From Paractinoplanes abujensis (GTDB lineage Bacteria; Actinomycetota; Actinomycetes; Mycobacteriales; Micromonosporaceae), in NCBI RefSeq assembly GCF_014204895.1, contig NZ_JACHMF010000001.1, positions 1,488,001-1,552,000 of the forward strand: DNA of 64,000 nucleotides. Direction: 5' to 3'. The position numbers and the translations under genes are program-made. Below the pieces are notes generated by a model. The model was not told where the DNA came from. It saw only the letters and a list, made by a program, of their open reading frames with translations, and did not search any database. This document shows, one piece after another, positions 25,038-33,230 of this stretch. Each line of letters opens with the position of its first letter. Positions within the stretch are counted from its first letter, which is position 1.

Positions 25038-25907
25038 ATGAAGACTCGGCAACGGCTCACCCGCTGGCTGGCCGCCCTCCTCGGCGCGGCTGCCGTCCTG
25101 GTCGTGCCCACCCCGGCCAGCGCGGCCACGACCCTCGTCTACGCCACCTTCAAGGGCGACGCCCAGGCCGACGAGGAGCTCTGGCTCTACCAGTCGACCA
25201 ACGGGGGCACCAGCTACAGCGTGCTGGCCGACACCAACTTCCACGGCCCGACCGGAGTCCTGCGCGATCCGAGCATCCTGAAACACAACGGGCGTTACTA
25301 CATCGCCTACACCGTGCAGTCCTGGACGACCAACTCCACCTACTTCAACGTCGCCAGCAGCACGAACCTGACCACCTGGACGAACGTCGCCAGCATCCCG
25401 TCGGGCATCGCGAACACCCGCTTCACGTGGGCGCCCGAGTTCTCCGTCGAAGGTGGCACGGTCCGCATCATTACCAGCGTCGCCGCCACCACGTGTGCCA
25501 ACTGCTTCCGCCCGTACGTCTACACCGCCCAGAACACCGCCCTCACATCCTGGAGCGGGCCGGCGCAGATGTGGGGTCTCGGAACCAACCACATCGACAC
25601 GTACGTCGTGAAGTCCGGCAGCACCTGGCACGCGTTCACCAAGGACGAGACCAGCAAATACATCGAGCACTGGACGACCACGGCCGGCCTGACCACGGGC
25701 TGGATCAACCGCGGCCGCCTGTGGTCGTCCGGCTACGAGGGACCCTCGCTGGTCCGGCTCGACGACGGCAGCTGGCGCATCTACGTGGACCGCTACAGCA
25801 CCGGTGGCGGCATCTACACGGCCACCAGCACCGACCTCACCACGTGGACCGGCCTGAGCCCCGTGAGCTGCTCCGGCTGCCGCCACGGCACGGCCATCCC
25901 CAAGTAA
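25038..25907 (+). CDS. Secreted GH43-fold glycoside hydrolase (arabinofuranosidase/xylosidase)
   Basis: 289 residues with a Sec signal peptide (about 1-29, ending ASA). A five-bladed beta-propeller follows. Likely catalytic residues: Asp 77 in LRDPSIL (base), Asp 187 in HIDTYV (pKa modulator) and Glu 234 in YEGPSLV (acid). It would remove arabinose or xylose side groups from plant polysaccharide outside the cell. Short for GH43 and without a binding module. ATG 25038 has an AGGAG site. The second GH43 gene begins 26 bp downstream, so they form an operon. Confidence 0.85.
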   Translation: MKTRQRLTRWLAALLGAAAVLVVPTPASAATTLVYATFKGDAQADEELWLYQSTNGGTSYSVLADTNFHGPTGVLRDPSILKHNGRYYIAYTVQSWTTNSTYFNVASSTNLTTWTNVASIPSGIANTRFTWAPEFSVEGGTVRIITSVAATTCANCFRPYVYTAQNTALTSWSGPAQMWGLGTNHIDTYVVKSGSTWHAFTKDETSKYIEHWTTTAGLTTGWINRGRLWSSGYEGPSLVRLDDGSWRIYVDRYSTGGGIYTATSTDLTTWTGLSPVSCSGCRHGTAIPK

Positions 25908-25933
25908 CCCCCGTCGCCCCCACGGAGATGTCG

Positions 25934-27304
25934 ATGAAGCGTCGCACCCTGTTCACCGCGGCCGGAGCCGCCGGCGTCGGAGCGCTCCTGCGGCCCGGCG
26001 CCGCGCAGGCCGCCACCTACACCGGCTACGCGATGGCCTACTTCACCGAGTCGCCCACCATGGCCGCCGCAAGCTACAACGTGCACCTGGCGGTCAGCTC
26101 GGACGGCCTCAACTGGACGCCGCTCAACCAGAACAACCCCGTCGCCGACCCCACCCAAGGCAGCGGCGGCCTGCGCGACCCGTTCATCCTGCGCAGACAG
26201 GACGGCACGTTCGTCGTGATCGCGACCGACCTGAACGGCACCGACTGGGCGTACCAAAGTCAGTACCTGCACGTCTGGGACTCGGCCGACCTGCGCTCGT
26301 TCCGCAACTACCGGCTGCTCAAGGTGCACTCGCTGGCCACCCACGCGTGGGCGCCCGAGGCCGTCTGGGACCCCGCGCGCGGGCAGTACGCCGTCGTCTA
26401 CTCGGCGGTCGTCGGCGGCCACAACGTCCTGATGGTCAGCTACACGAGCGACTTCGTCACCGCGACCACCGGTCAGGTGTTCTTCGACCCCGGCTACGAC
26501 GCGATCGACGGCAACTTCGTCACCGTCAGCGGAGTGAACTACATGTACTACAAGAACAACACGAACAGCACGCTGCTGGGCACCCGCTCATCATCGTTCA
26601 ACCCCGGCAGCTTCAGCGTCTACACCGGCGCGATCGGCCCCGGCCGCGGCGTCGAGGCCCCGCAGATCGTCAAATCCAACACCGCCAACCTGTGGCACAT
26701 GTGGGGCGACACGTGGAGCCCGAACGGCCGCTTCTTCTGCTGGCAGACCACCGACGTGGCCGGCGGTTCCTGGTCGCTGCTGAACGACCGCTCCTACACC
26801 CAGCCGCTCAACTCCAAGCATCTGGGCATCACGCCGATCACCGCGTCCGAGCTTTCCGGTCTGCTTTCGGCGTACGGAACCCCGTCGTGGCGCCGGATCA
26901 AGTCGTACAACTTCCCGGACCGTTATGTGCGCCACGCCAACGGCGCCGCCCGCATCGACGTGTACCCCTTCGACCCGTACCAGGATCAGCTCTGGACCCT
27001 GGTGCCCGGCCTGGCCGACTCGGCGGGCGTGTCGTTCCGCTCGGTCAACTATCCCGACCGCTACCTGCGCCACTCCAACTACGCGATGGTGCTCGCCGCG
27101 AACGACGGCACGGCCACCTTCCGCGCCGACGCCACGTTCCACCAGACCGCCGGTCTCGCCGACACCTCGTGGACGTCCTTCCGCTCGCACAACTTCCCCG
27201 ACCGCTACCTGCGCCACTCCGGCTACGCCCTGCGCATCGACCCGATCACGAGCAGCTCCGCCACAACCGACAAGCAGGACGCCACGTTCCGCATCGGCTA
27301 CTAG
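25934..27304 (+). CDS. Secreted GH43-fold arabinofuranosidase with AbfB (CBM42) domain
   Basis: 456 residues. Tat signal (KRRTLFTAAGAAG) with AQA cleavage near 27. Catalytic beta-propeller about 28-310, with Asp 82 (LRDPFIL), Asp 192 (AIDGNF) and Glu 241 (VEAPQIV). The C-terminal 140 residues are an AbfB/CBM42 arabinose-binding beta-trefoil, shown by three repeats of the type FRSHNFPDRYLRHS. Likely releases arabinofuranose from arabinoxylan or arabinan. ATG 25934 is preferred over ATG 25928 because GGAGAT is correctly spaced only for the former. Second gene of the GH43 operon. Confidence 0.88.
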   Translation: MKRRTLFTAAGAAGVGALLRPGAAQAATYTGYAMAYFTESPTMAAASYNVHLAVSSDGLNWTPLNQNNPVADPTQGSGGLRDPFILRRQDGTFVVIATDLNGTDWAYQSQYLHVWDSADLRSFRNYRLLKVHSLATHAWAPEAVWDPARGQYAVVYSAVVGGHNVLMVSYTSDFVTATTGQVFFDPGYDAIDGNFVTVSGVNYMYYKNNTNSTLLGTRSSSFNPGSFSVYTGAIGPGRGVEAPQIVKSNTANLWHMWGDTWSPNGRFFCWQTTDVAGGSWSLLNDRSYTQPLNSKHLGITPITASELSGLLSAYGTPSWRRIKSYNFPDRYVRHANGAARIDVYPFDPYQDQLWTLVPGLADSAGVSFRSVNYPDRYLRHSNYAMVLAANDGTATFRADATFHQTAGLADTSWTSFRSHNFPDRYLRHSGYALRIDPITSSSATTDKQDATFRIGY

Positions 27305-28205
27305 GGGCGGCCGAGCCCGATCGCTGCCCCATGCCGGCCGAAGACCAACCAGCCCACCAGGAATCCCCGCACAGCGCCCCGCCTTGTGTCGCAGTCCTAC
27401 GACGGCACGTCCCCACACGTCGGCCGCCGCGGCGTGCGGCACCACGGTTCACCGACCGGCGCGCCGAGGTGGCCCGTCCATTCCCCACGCCCACGAACGC
27501 TCACCCGGTGGCCTGACGCTGCCGTCGTCACCCTGCACCAAACGGCCTGCACACCATCCCCGCCACCCGCCCAGTCCGCGCCACCCTTCGCGCACGCTGC
27601 GCCCCCTTTGCTCAGTCCGCGCCATCGCCCACGCGGTCTGCGTCTTTGTTCGCTCAGCCCGCGCAGTGCTGGCCATCGTCTGCGCGCTCAACGCCGCCCC
27701 CGCGCATGCTGCGCCGCCTTCGCTCAGTCCGCGCCATCGCCCGCGCGGTCCGCGTCATTGTCGGCGCAGTGTTCGGTGGCGACTGCGCGCCCAACGCCGC
27801 TTCTTGCGCACTTAACGCCGTCGCTCTCTCGGTCTGCGCCGCTTGTCCCGGTGATCTGGGCGGTCTGTGCCGTCTCTCGGGCATTCAGCGTCAGCGCTGG
27901 CGGTCGCGGCACTCGTTGCGCGGTCTGCGTAGTTGCGTCGACCGCGCGCTCAATGCCGCCGCTTGTGCGCTCGGCGCCGCCGTCTGCGCAAGGTGCCTTG
28001 CCGCCTGCGGGGGATCGTGTGGATGCGGATGCGTGGTTGTCGGCCGGAGCCGGCCTGGTGCGCCGGGCGGCCCCGTCCCGGTTGCGGGGCCTCACGGTGG
28101 GCCGGGCGCGGCGCTACGACGGTGAGCGGGTGTGCCCGGGGGCGACGGAGGCGTGAAACCGGTCGGCGGCTTGGGGACACGTGGTGATCGACGAGGACCG
28201 GCGGC
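27305..28205. other. Non-coding 900-bp gap, repeat-bearing
   Basis: No convincing gene. Open frames here are Pro/Arg/Ala/Cys-rich, lack ribosome sites and do not resemble proteins. The + strand is C- and T-rich with many short imperfect repeats of a TGCGCGCTCAACGCCGCC-like motif (near 27680, 27784, 27940) and CAGTCCGCGCCATCGCC. The region lies between the 3' end of the GH43 operon and the 3' end of a DUF402 gene. Confidence 0.6.
27590..27810 (+). repeat. Imperfect tandem duplication, 112-bp period
   Basis: Sequence from 27590 recurs at 27702 (GCGCAYGCTGCGCC...CAGTCCGCGCCATCGCCC) with about 85% identity over the first 60 bp and looser similarity after, including CGCGCTCAACGCCGCC against CGCGCCCAACGCCGCT. 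More degenerate copies continue to about 27990. Confidence 0.6.
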
Positions 28206-28829
28206 TCACCGAGATGGACTGGCGGACGGTGGTGCGGGAAGAGTGAGTGGCCCCCACGCCGGGTCGGGGTGGAAGCGGGTGTGGGTGCCGTCGAACGGGA
28301 ACGCGCCCGCCTCGGCCAGCTCGATCAGGTGCTCGCCGGTGGCTCGGATCTCGGCTGCGGCCGCGCTGTCGAAGTACTGGGGGTGGCCGATGCGGGCGGC
28401 GAACTCGTCGTCGTCCTTCCACGTCCAGCCGCGGTCGGGGTCGATCACCACGTCGAGCACGTGATCGGTGGTGTCGACGCCGTCGGCGCGCCTGGTGATG
28501 GGCGATTCGAGGTTGACGTACCAGCCGTGGAACGTGCCGGCGCGGAAGAACCACCACACCGAGTACGCCGCGCCGGGCGGCATCAGCACCAGGATGTCGT
28601 TGTCGCGGAACCGGTCGCGCTCGAGGGCCGGTGCGCGCATCTCGTCGAGCGCGACGTCGTGCAGGGTCCGCCCGTCGGCGTCGCGCATCAAGGCGATCTC
28701 GCTGCCGGCCGCCATCCACAGCAGCAGCCCCGCGTCGTCGTCGGCGACCACGATCATCGGCTTGACGAACGTGTTCCGCCCGTCCCGCCAATACCTGCGC
28801 AGCACGATCTGTCCGGGAGTGAACGGCAT
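28206..28829 (-). CDS. DUF402-domain protein
   Basis: About 207 residues. The DUF402 core (residues about 60-180) shows WWFFRAGTFHGWYVNLESP and the acidic block DVVIDPDRGWTWKDDDEF, typical of this family, which includes nucleoside-di/triphosphate phosphatases (Ntdp) and the FAU-1 RNA-binding fold. Carboxylates in that block would bind metal. Exact substrate is unknown. ATG 28829 chosen because PFTPGQIVLRRYWRDGR is the usual beginning. Confidence 0.82.
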   Translation of the reverse strand: MPFTPGQIVLRRYWRDGRNTFVKPMIVVADDDAGLLLWMAAGSEIALMRDADGRTLHDVALDEMRAPALERDRFRDNDILVLMPPGAAYSVWWFFRAGTFHGWYVNLESPITRRADGVDTTDHVLDVVIDPDRGWTWKDDDEFAARIGHPQYFDSAAAAEIRATGEHLIELAEAGAFPFDGTHTRFHPDPAWGPLTLPAPPSASPSR

Positions 28830-28876
28830 GGCGTGACAGTAGCCGCCCGGCATCACCTGACGGCGAAAGGGCGACG

Positions 28877-28908
28877 AAGGGGCGGGCCCCGTACGGGACC
28901 CGCCCTTT
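28877..28908 (-). terminator. Hairpin terminator after the GH5 gene
   Basis: An inverted repeat of AAGGGGCGGGCCCC against GGGACCCGCCCTTT, with one G-T mismatch and a tight loop around GTAC, lies 11 bp beyond the stop of the minus-strand GH5 gene. It would separate that transcript from the DUF402 gene. Confidence 0.6.
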
Positions 28909-28918
28909 CACCCGTTGC

Positions 28919-30280
28919 TCAGCTTGCCGTGCAGGTCAGCGTGGGCACGCTGTTCGTTCCGTTCCACGAGCCGAGGAAGCCGAACTGGGTCGACCCACCG
29001 GCGGCCAGGTTGCCGTTGTAGCTGACGTGGCGCGCCGTCACGGCCGTCCCGCTGCTGGTCACGGTGGCGTTCCACGCCTGCGACACGGTTTGCCCGTTCC
29101 CGTACGTCCAACTGACCGTCCAGCCCTTGATCGCGCTGGTGCCCGCGGTCACCTTGACGTCCGCTTGGAAACCGCCACCCCACTGTCCGGTCACCGCGTA
29201 CGTCGCCGAGCAGGCGCCGGTCGGCGGGGGCGGTGTGGTCGGTGACGGTGTCGGCGTGGGTGTCGGCGAGTCCGTCGGGCCCGGGGGCGGTGACGTCGGC
29301 GTACCACCGAAGATCGTGGCCTGCTTGGCCGTGGCTTTGAGGCCGTTCGGGCCGTTCACGATCCGCTGACCCCACGTGGTGAGCTGAGTGGCGTCGAAGT
29401 TGGTCGTCATGTCGAGGACCGGGTCGGTGTTGCCCGACCACGACCAGCCCAGATAGCCCAGGTTGCGCTTGACCGCCTCGGACAGGATCGTCGCGTCGTC
29501 CACCTCTCCCGACGCGAACTGCCACCCGAATTCGCCGATGACCAGCGGCCAGCCCTTGCTCTCGAACGTGTTCAGGTAGTTCACGATCGAACTGGCCGTG
29601 TTGAACACCGCGTACATGTGAATCGACAGCACCGTGTTCTTCCTCGAGTCCGCATCGAGGATGGTCTGGCCGTTGTCGCGCATCACGTACGTCCAGTCCT
29701 GGCCCCAGTTGGGCGCGTCGACCATCAGCAGGTGCTCGAAACCGTTCGTGCGCATCTTCTTAATCGCGGCCACCGTCGCCGCCGTCCACTGGCCCGGGTC
29801 GGTGTTGCCGATCGGCTCGTTGCCGATGTTGACGACGACGTAGTCCTCCTGGCCGACCAGCACACTTTTCAGGCCGATCCAGTAGTTGGCCGCCTGGTCG
29901 AGCGTGTACGCGGCGCCGTCCTCGCCGTACCCGGTCGTGTCGTGGTTCTCCAGGACGCAGATCAGCTTGTTCTGTTTGCACAGCGCGATGACGTTCGTGA
30001 CGTCGGCCGCCGTGTTCGCCGTCCAGCGCCCACCGCTGAGCACCACCCGTACGGTGTTGGCCCCGGCCGCCTTGATGTCGGCGAACGAGCCCGTCCGGTT
30101 CGTGTACCAGGTGTGCGCGTGGTTGACGCCGCGCATGACGAACGTCGACCCGTTCGCTTCGACGATGTTACGGCCGACGATGTGCAGCCCCGTAGCCGCG
30201 TACGCGGGCCCGGTGAAGAACAGAACAGATGCGGCGGCGGCGAGCAGAGCGCTGGCGAGGACGGTGAGTTTCCTCTTCAT
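28919..30280 (-). CDS. Secreted GH5 mannanase/cellulase with CBM2 domain
   Basis: 453 residues: signal peptide (about 1-28), GH5 (beta/alpha)8 barrel (about 30-325), Pro/Thr/Ser linker (about 328-354) and C-terminal CBM2 cellulose-binding module (about 356-453). Acid/base Glu 155 is in NIGNEPIGN, nucleophile Glu 250 in VIGEFGW, and His in LSIHMYAVF. The FVMRGVNHAHTWY start and overall pattern favour GH5 subfamily 8 beta-mannanases over endoglucanases. A 13-bp palindrome lies upstream. ATG 30280 with a GAGG site. Confidence 0.9.
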   Translation of the reverse strand: MKRKLTVLASALLAAAASVLFFTGPAYAATGLHIVGRNIVEANGSTFVMRGVNHAHTWYTNRTGSFADIKAAGANTVRVVLSGGRWTANTAADVTNVIALCKQNKLICVLENHDTTGYGEDGAAYTLDQAANYWIGLKSVLVGQEDYVVVNIGNEPIGNTDPGQWTAATVAAIKKMRTNGFEHLLMVDAPNWGQDWTYVMRDNGQTILDADSRKNTVLSIHMYAVFNTASSIVNYLNTFESKGWPLVIGEFGWQFASGEVDDATILSEAVKRNLGYLGWSWSGNTDPVLDMTTNFDATQLTTWGQRIVNGPNGLKATAKQATIFGGTPTSPPPGPTDSPTPTPTPSPTTPPPPTGACSATYAVTGQWGGGFQADVKVTAGTSAIKGWTVSWTYGNGQTVSQAWNATVTSSGTAVTARHVSYNGNLAAGGSTQFGFLGSWNGTNSVPTLTCTAS

Positions 30281-30303
30281 GACCTACCTCAAAGTGGGGG
30301 ACG

Positions 30304-30316
30304 TGACGTAACGTCA
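30304..30316. promoter_or_regulatory. Palindrome upstream of the GH5 gene
   Basis: TGACGTAACGTCA, perfect 6-bp arms around one central base, 24 bp upstream of the GH5 start. Likely a regulator site, but it does not match the cellulose repressor CebR site I know. Regulator unknown. Confidence 0.4.
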
Positions 30317-30496
30317 GCGCGCCCACTATGCGGTCTCACCGGTTCTACCAGGAGTTTTGCCCCCGCCGGTGCAGCGCATCGCGCCGTTCACCGCTGTCAC
30401 GCCCGGCCCGGTACGGCCGGCGCGCAGCTGCGGTCACCACACCGTAATCCCCGCCGCACGCCATCGCAATCGATCGATGCCTATACCCTTGACCGC

Positions 30497-31273
30497 ATGA
30501 TCGACTCCGTGGCCGCGGCCCACGTCAACACGCTGGTCGACTTCTGCGCGATGCGCGACGTGGACGATCTGACGCGCGAAGCCGTCGAGTCCGCGGCGGG
30601 CGGCCCCGTGGACGTCGCCGTCCTGTACGGCGGAAGCATCCTCGCCGGCGCCGACGTCTTCGCCCGCATCGCCACCGCCGGTCTGGCCCGCCACTACATG
30701 ATCGTGGGTGGCCAGGGCCACTCCACCGACGTCCTGCGCCGCGCACTTGCCGGGCCGGACGTCGACGCCCGATCGGAAGCGTCCCTGTTCGACCAATACC
30801 TGCGCGACCGCCACGGCATCGCCGTCGACCTGCTGGAACACGAATCGACCAACTGCGGCAGCAACGTCCGCAACACCTTGACCCAGCTCGCGGCGGCCCG
30901 CCTCCCGCACCGGCGCATCCTGATCGTGCAGGACGCCTCGATGCAGCGACGCATGGACGCCGGTTTCCGGCTGCACGCCCCCGACGTGCGGATCGTCAAC
31001 TACGCCGCCCACCGCACCCACATCGATCTCGTCGACGGCGAGCCGGCCTTCGCGAACCCGCCGATCGGCATGTGGTCGCCGGACCGCTACGTGTCCCTGC
31101 TCATGGGCGAGATCCCCCGCCTCGCCGACGACGAGAACGGCTACGGACCTCGCGGCCGCCACTTCATCGCGCACGTGGACGTCCCTACCGCGGTCACCGA
31201 CGCCTACCGAGCTTTGCGGGCAGCCGGGGCCGGCACGCCCCGTGCCGCCGACGATCGCTGGTCCGATTCCTGA
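30497..31273 (+). CDS. ydcF: YdcF-family (DUF218) protein
   Basis: 258 residues, cytosolic. It matches E. coli YdcF along its length as I remember it: IVGGQGHSTDVL, ESTNCGSNVRNT, QDASMQRRM, PDRYVSLLMGEIPRL and YGPRGRHFIAHVD. YdcF binds S-adenosylmethionine, but its reaction is unknown. A TATACC -10-like hexamer (30483-30488) ends 8 bp before the ATG, so the message is probably leaderless. Single gene. Confidence 0.9.
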   Translation: MIDSVAAAHVNTLVDFCAMRDVDDLTREAVESAAGGPVDVAVLYGGSILAGADVFARIATAGLARHYMIVGGQGHSTDVLRRALAGPDVDARSEASLFDQYLRDRHGIAVDLLEHESTNCGSNVRNTLTQLAAARLPHRRILIVQDASMQRRMDAGFRLHAPDVRIVNYAAHRTHIDLVDGEPAFANPPIGMWSPDRYVSLLMGEIPRLADDENGYGPRGRHFIAHVDVPTAVTDAYRALRAAGAGTPRAADDRWSDS

Positions 31274-31320
31274 TCCCGTACGGCGAAACGGTCCGCGCAG
31301 CCCGCGAGTGCGGGTCGTGC

Positions 31321-32535
31321 TCAGTCGGTCTCGGCTGTGGCCGGGGTGAGCAGGCCGGCGAACGGGTCCGGAAGGGTGCGCCAGGCATCTTCGCCCGCGG
31401 AGAGTTCGGTGTCGTCCAGCAAACAGGCGGTCAGGCGGCGGCTCGTTCGGTCGACGTCCATGTTCAGGCCCACCAGCGAGAGGACCGTCTGGCGGTCGCC
31501 GTAGTACGGGTCCCAGCCGACGTCGGCGGCCAGGCGGCGCAGGCCGTTCGCCTCGGGCCAGCGGTCCTCCGGCAGGGCGGCCAGCCAGCGTCCCAGGCCG
31601 CCGAGCACGATGCCGCCGCCGGCGGACTCCCAGCCGATCACGGTGTCGGGCTGGCTGGCGATCCAGGTCTGGCCGCGACCGCGCAGGGCCTCGCCGGCGA
31701 TCGAGGCCAAGGCCTCGTGCAGGCGGGCGGGGTGGAACGGGCGGTGGCTGCGGAACAGCATCGCGTTCACGCCGTACTCGCCGTCGGGGTCGTGGATGCC
31801 GATCGGGAAGCCGCACATCGCGCGGGTCAGGATGCCCGGCACGCCCGGATCGTGCCGGTCGCGCTGCCGCAGCGAGGCCGACAGCGCCGTGACGTTGATC
31901 GACGGGGTCGAGCCGACCCGGACGTGCACGGCCCACGGCGCGAGCCGGTGCAACAGCGAGTCGACCCGCCCGGTCGTGAACGGGTCGTTGCCGGGGCGGT
32001 CCCAGACCAGCAATGTGTCGGCGAACTCGATCTGCCGGCTGACCACGTCGGCCACCCGGCGGCGATCATTGCCGGACGAGTGCAGTCCACGGTCGCGCAA
32101 CCGCTCAGCACTGGACAGGTCGTCGAGCACCGACGCCGCCTCGACGACGGTCACGAACGAATCGAAACGGACAGCTTCGCTCACCGCGGGCGACGCCGCA
32201 CACGCCGCGGCCAGTGCCTCCGGCTCCACCACGGCGGGCAGGGCCAGCACGATGTCGCGACCCGGGCGGTCCCGAGCCAGCCGTACGAGGGCGGGCAGCA
32301 CATCCTCGCGAAGTGTGCAGGAAACGCAGCCGTGCACGAGCCGGGTCTGCGCGTTCTCGAGCACTCGCGCAGCATCGCGCACACTGCGCCGGACGACCCC
32401 GTCCCGTACGCCGGAAAGGTCGTGGCTCAGAAGCACCAGCGCCGGATCGGCCAGCAGGAGCACCCGCGCGGCTGCGGCCGTGGCCGCCGACGAGAACCCG
32501 GCCAGAACGGTCACCCGAGGACGTGAATCGGTCAT
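31321..32535 (-). CDS. CobW-like GTPase family protein, MRF (ribosome hibernation recruiting) type
   Basis: 404 residues. CobW/COG0523 architecture, but the P-loop is degenerate (AGFSSAATAAAA lacks GKT) and the CxCC metal motif reads GCVSCTLRED. The C-terminal domain (FHPARLHEALASI to PDTVIGWESAGGG) recalls Streptomyces and mycobacterial MRF proteins, which recruit a hibernation factor to zinc-free ribosomes. An ideal Zur box lies just upstream, which supports a zinc-starvation role. The alternative ribosomal-protein genes that often accompany it are absent here. A zinc chaperone is the other possibility. Confidence 0.82.
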   Translation of the reverse strand: MTDSRPRVTVLAGFSSAATAAAARVLLLADPALVLLSHDLSGVRDGVVRRSVRDAARVLENAQTRLVHGCVSCTLREDVLPALVRLARDRPGRDIVLALPAVVEPEALAAACAASPAVSEAVRFDSFVTVVEAASVLDDLSSAERLRDRGLHSSGNDRRRVADVVSRQIEFADTLLVWDRPGNDPFTTGRVDSLLHRLAPWAVHVRVGSTPSINVTALSASLRQRDRHDPGVPGILTRAMCGFPIGIHDPDGEYGVNAMLFRSHRPFHPARLHEALASIAGEALRGRGQTWIASQPDTVIGWESAGGGIVLGGLGRWLAALPEDRWPEANGLRRLAADVGWDPYYGDRQTVLSLVGLNMDVDRTSRRLTACLLDDTELSAGEDAWRTLPDPFAGLLTPATAETD

Positions 32536-32548
32536 GTCCTCATCTTGT

Positions 32549-32563
32549 TGGAAACGATTCCCA
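32549..32563. promoter_or_regulatory. Zur box
   Basis: TGGAAACGATTCCCA, a 15-bp 7-1-7 palindrome-like site of the actinobacterial Zur type, ends 13 bp upstream of the MRF-like ATG. Zn-bound Zur would repress the gene; zinc shortage would release it. Confidence 0.65.
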
Positions 32564-32687
32564 TTAGCAAGAGGCGCGCCCGGAGATCTCCCGGAGGAGG
32601 ATCCGCCGGCACGGGCGGATTGGCGTCGTGAAGGCCGTCCTGCATTGCCGGGGCCCACCCCGGCCTGGGAGAAAGCCGGAATCTCTG

Positions 32688-32715
32688 GGAACCTCGCACG
32701 GTGCGAGTGCGTGTA
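32688..32715 (+). promoter_or_regulatory. ECF-type promoter (autoregulatory)
   Basis: GGAACC (32688-32693), exactly 16 bp, then CGTGTA (32710-32715), matching the general ECF -35/-10 pattern. The predicted start point coincides with ATG 32722 of the ECF sigma gene. Confidence 0.6.
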
Positions 32716-32721
32716 TCGGGC

Positions 32722-33228
32722 ATGGTGGTTCCGACTATGTCCCCGGCAGAGCCCCGCGCGGCCGACCAGACCCGCGAGTTCGAGGCGTTCTACCGGGCGC
32801 ACGTCGACCGGATATATCGCGCGCTCGCGGTCACTCTGCGCCGCGACGAGCTGGCGCAGGAGGCCGTCGACGAGGCCATGGCCCGCGCCTACGCGAAGTG
32901 GTCGACGGTGGCGACGCTCGACAACCCGGCCGGTTGGGTCTTCCGGGTCGGCCTGAACTGGGCCACCTCGTTCTGGCGCAAGCTGCGCCGGGAGACGCCA
33001 CCGATCGACGGGCTGGACCATCCGGTGGCCGACGCGACCCCCGACGGCACGTTGCTGGCCCTGGCCGCGCTGCCGTTGCCGCAACGAGCGGTCATCACGT
33101 GCCGCATTCTGCTCGATCTGTCCACCGCCGAGACGGCCGAAGCCCTCGGGCTGAGCGAGGGAACGGTCAAGAGCCGCCTCTCCCGCGGGCTGGCCGCCCT
33201 GCGCACCGAGCTGAGCACCGAGGAGTGA
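32722..33228 (+). CDS. ECF RNA polymerase sigma factor
   Basis: About 168 residues (ATG 32722; ATG 32737 and GTG 32701 are alternatives). Region 2 spans FEAFYRAHVDRIYRALAVTL to NPAGWVFRVGLNWATSFWRK; region 4 HTH is LDLSTAETAEALGLSEGTVK. Directs polymerase to a small regulon. It appears to transcribe itself from the ECF promoter just upstream and is followed after 2 bp by a membrane protein gene that could be its anti-sigma or signal partner. Confidence 0.9.
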   Translation: MVVPTMSPAEPRAADQTREFEAFYRAHVDRIYRALAVTLRRDELAQEAVDEAMARAYAKWSTVATLDNPAGWVFRVGLNWATSFWRKLRRETPPIDGLDHPVADATPDGTLLALAALPLPQRAVITCRILLDLSTAETAEALGLSEGTVKSRLSRGLAALRTELSTEE

Positions 33229-33230
33229 GC

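Noticed and set aside
27386..28156. A 256-codon gene in the GH43-DUF402 gap
   Set aside because: Pro/Arg/Ala/Cys-rich translation of repeats, no ribosome site and no protein-like pattern; the opposite-strand frames are no better.
31274..31320. Terminator between YdcF and MRF-like genes
   Set aside because: Only a 5-bp CCCGC/GCGGG hairpin without T-tract, too weak to call.
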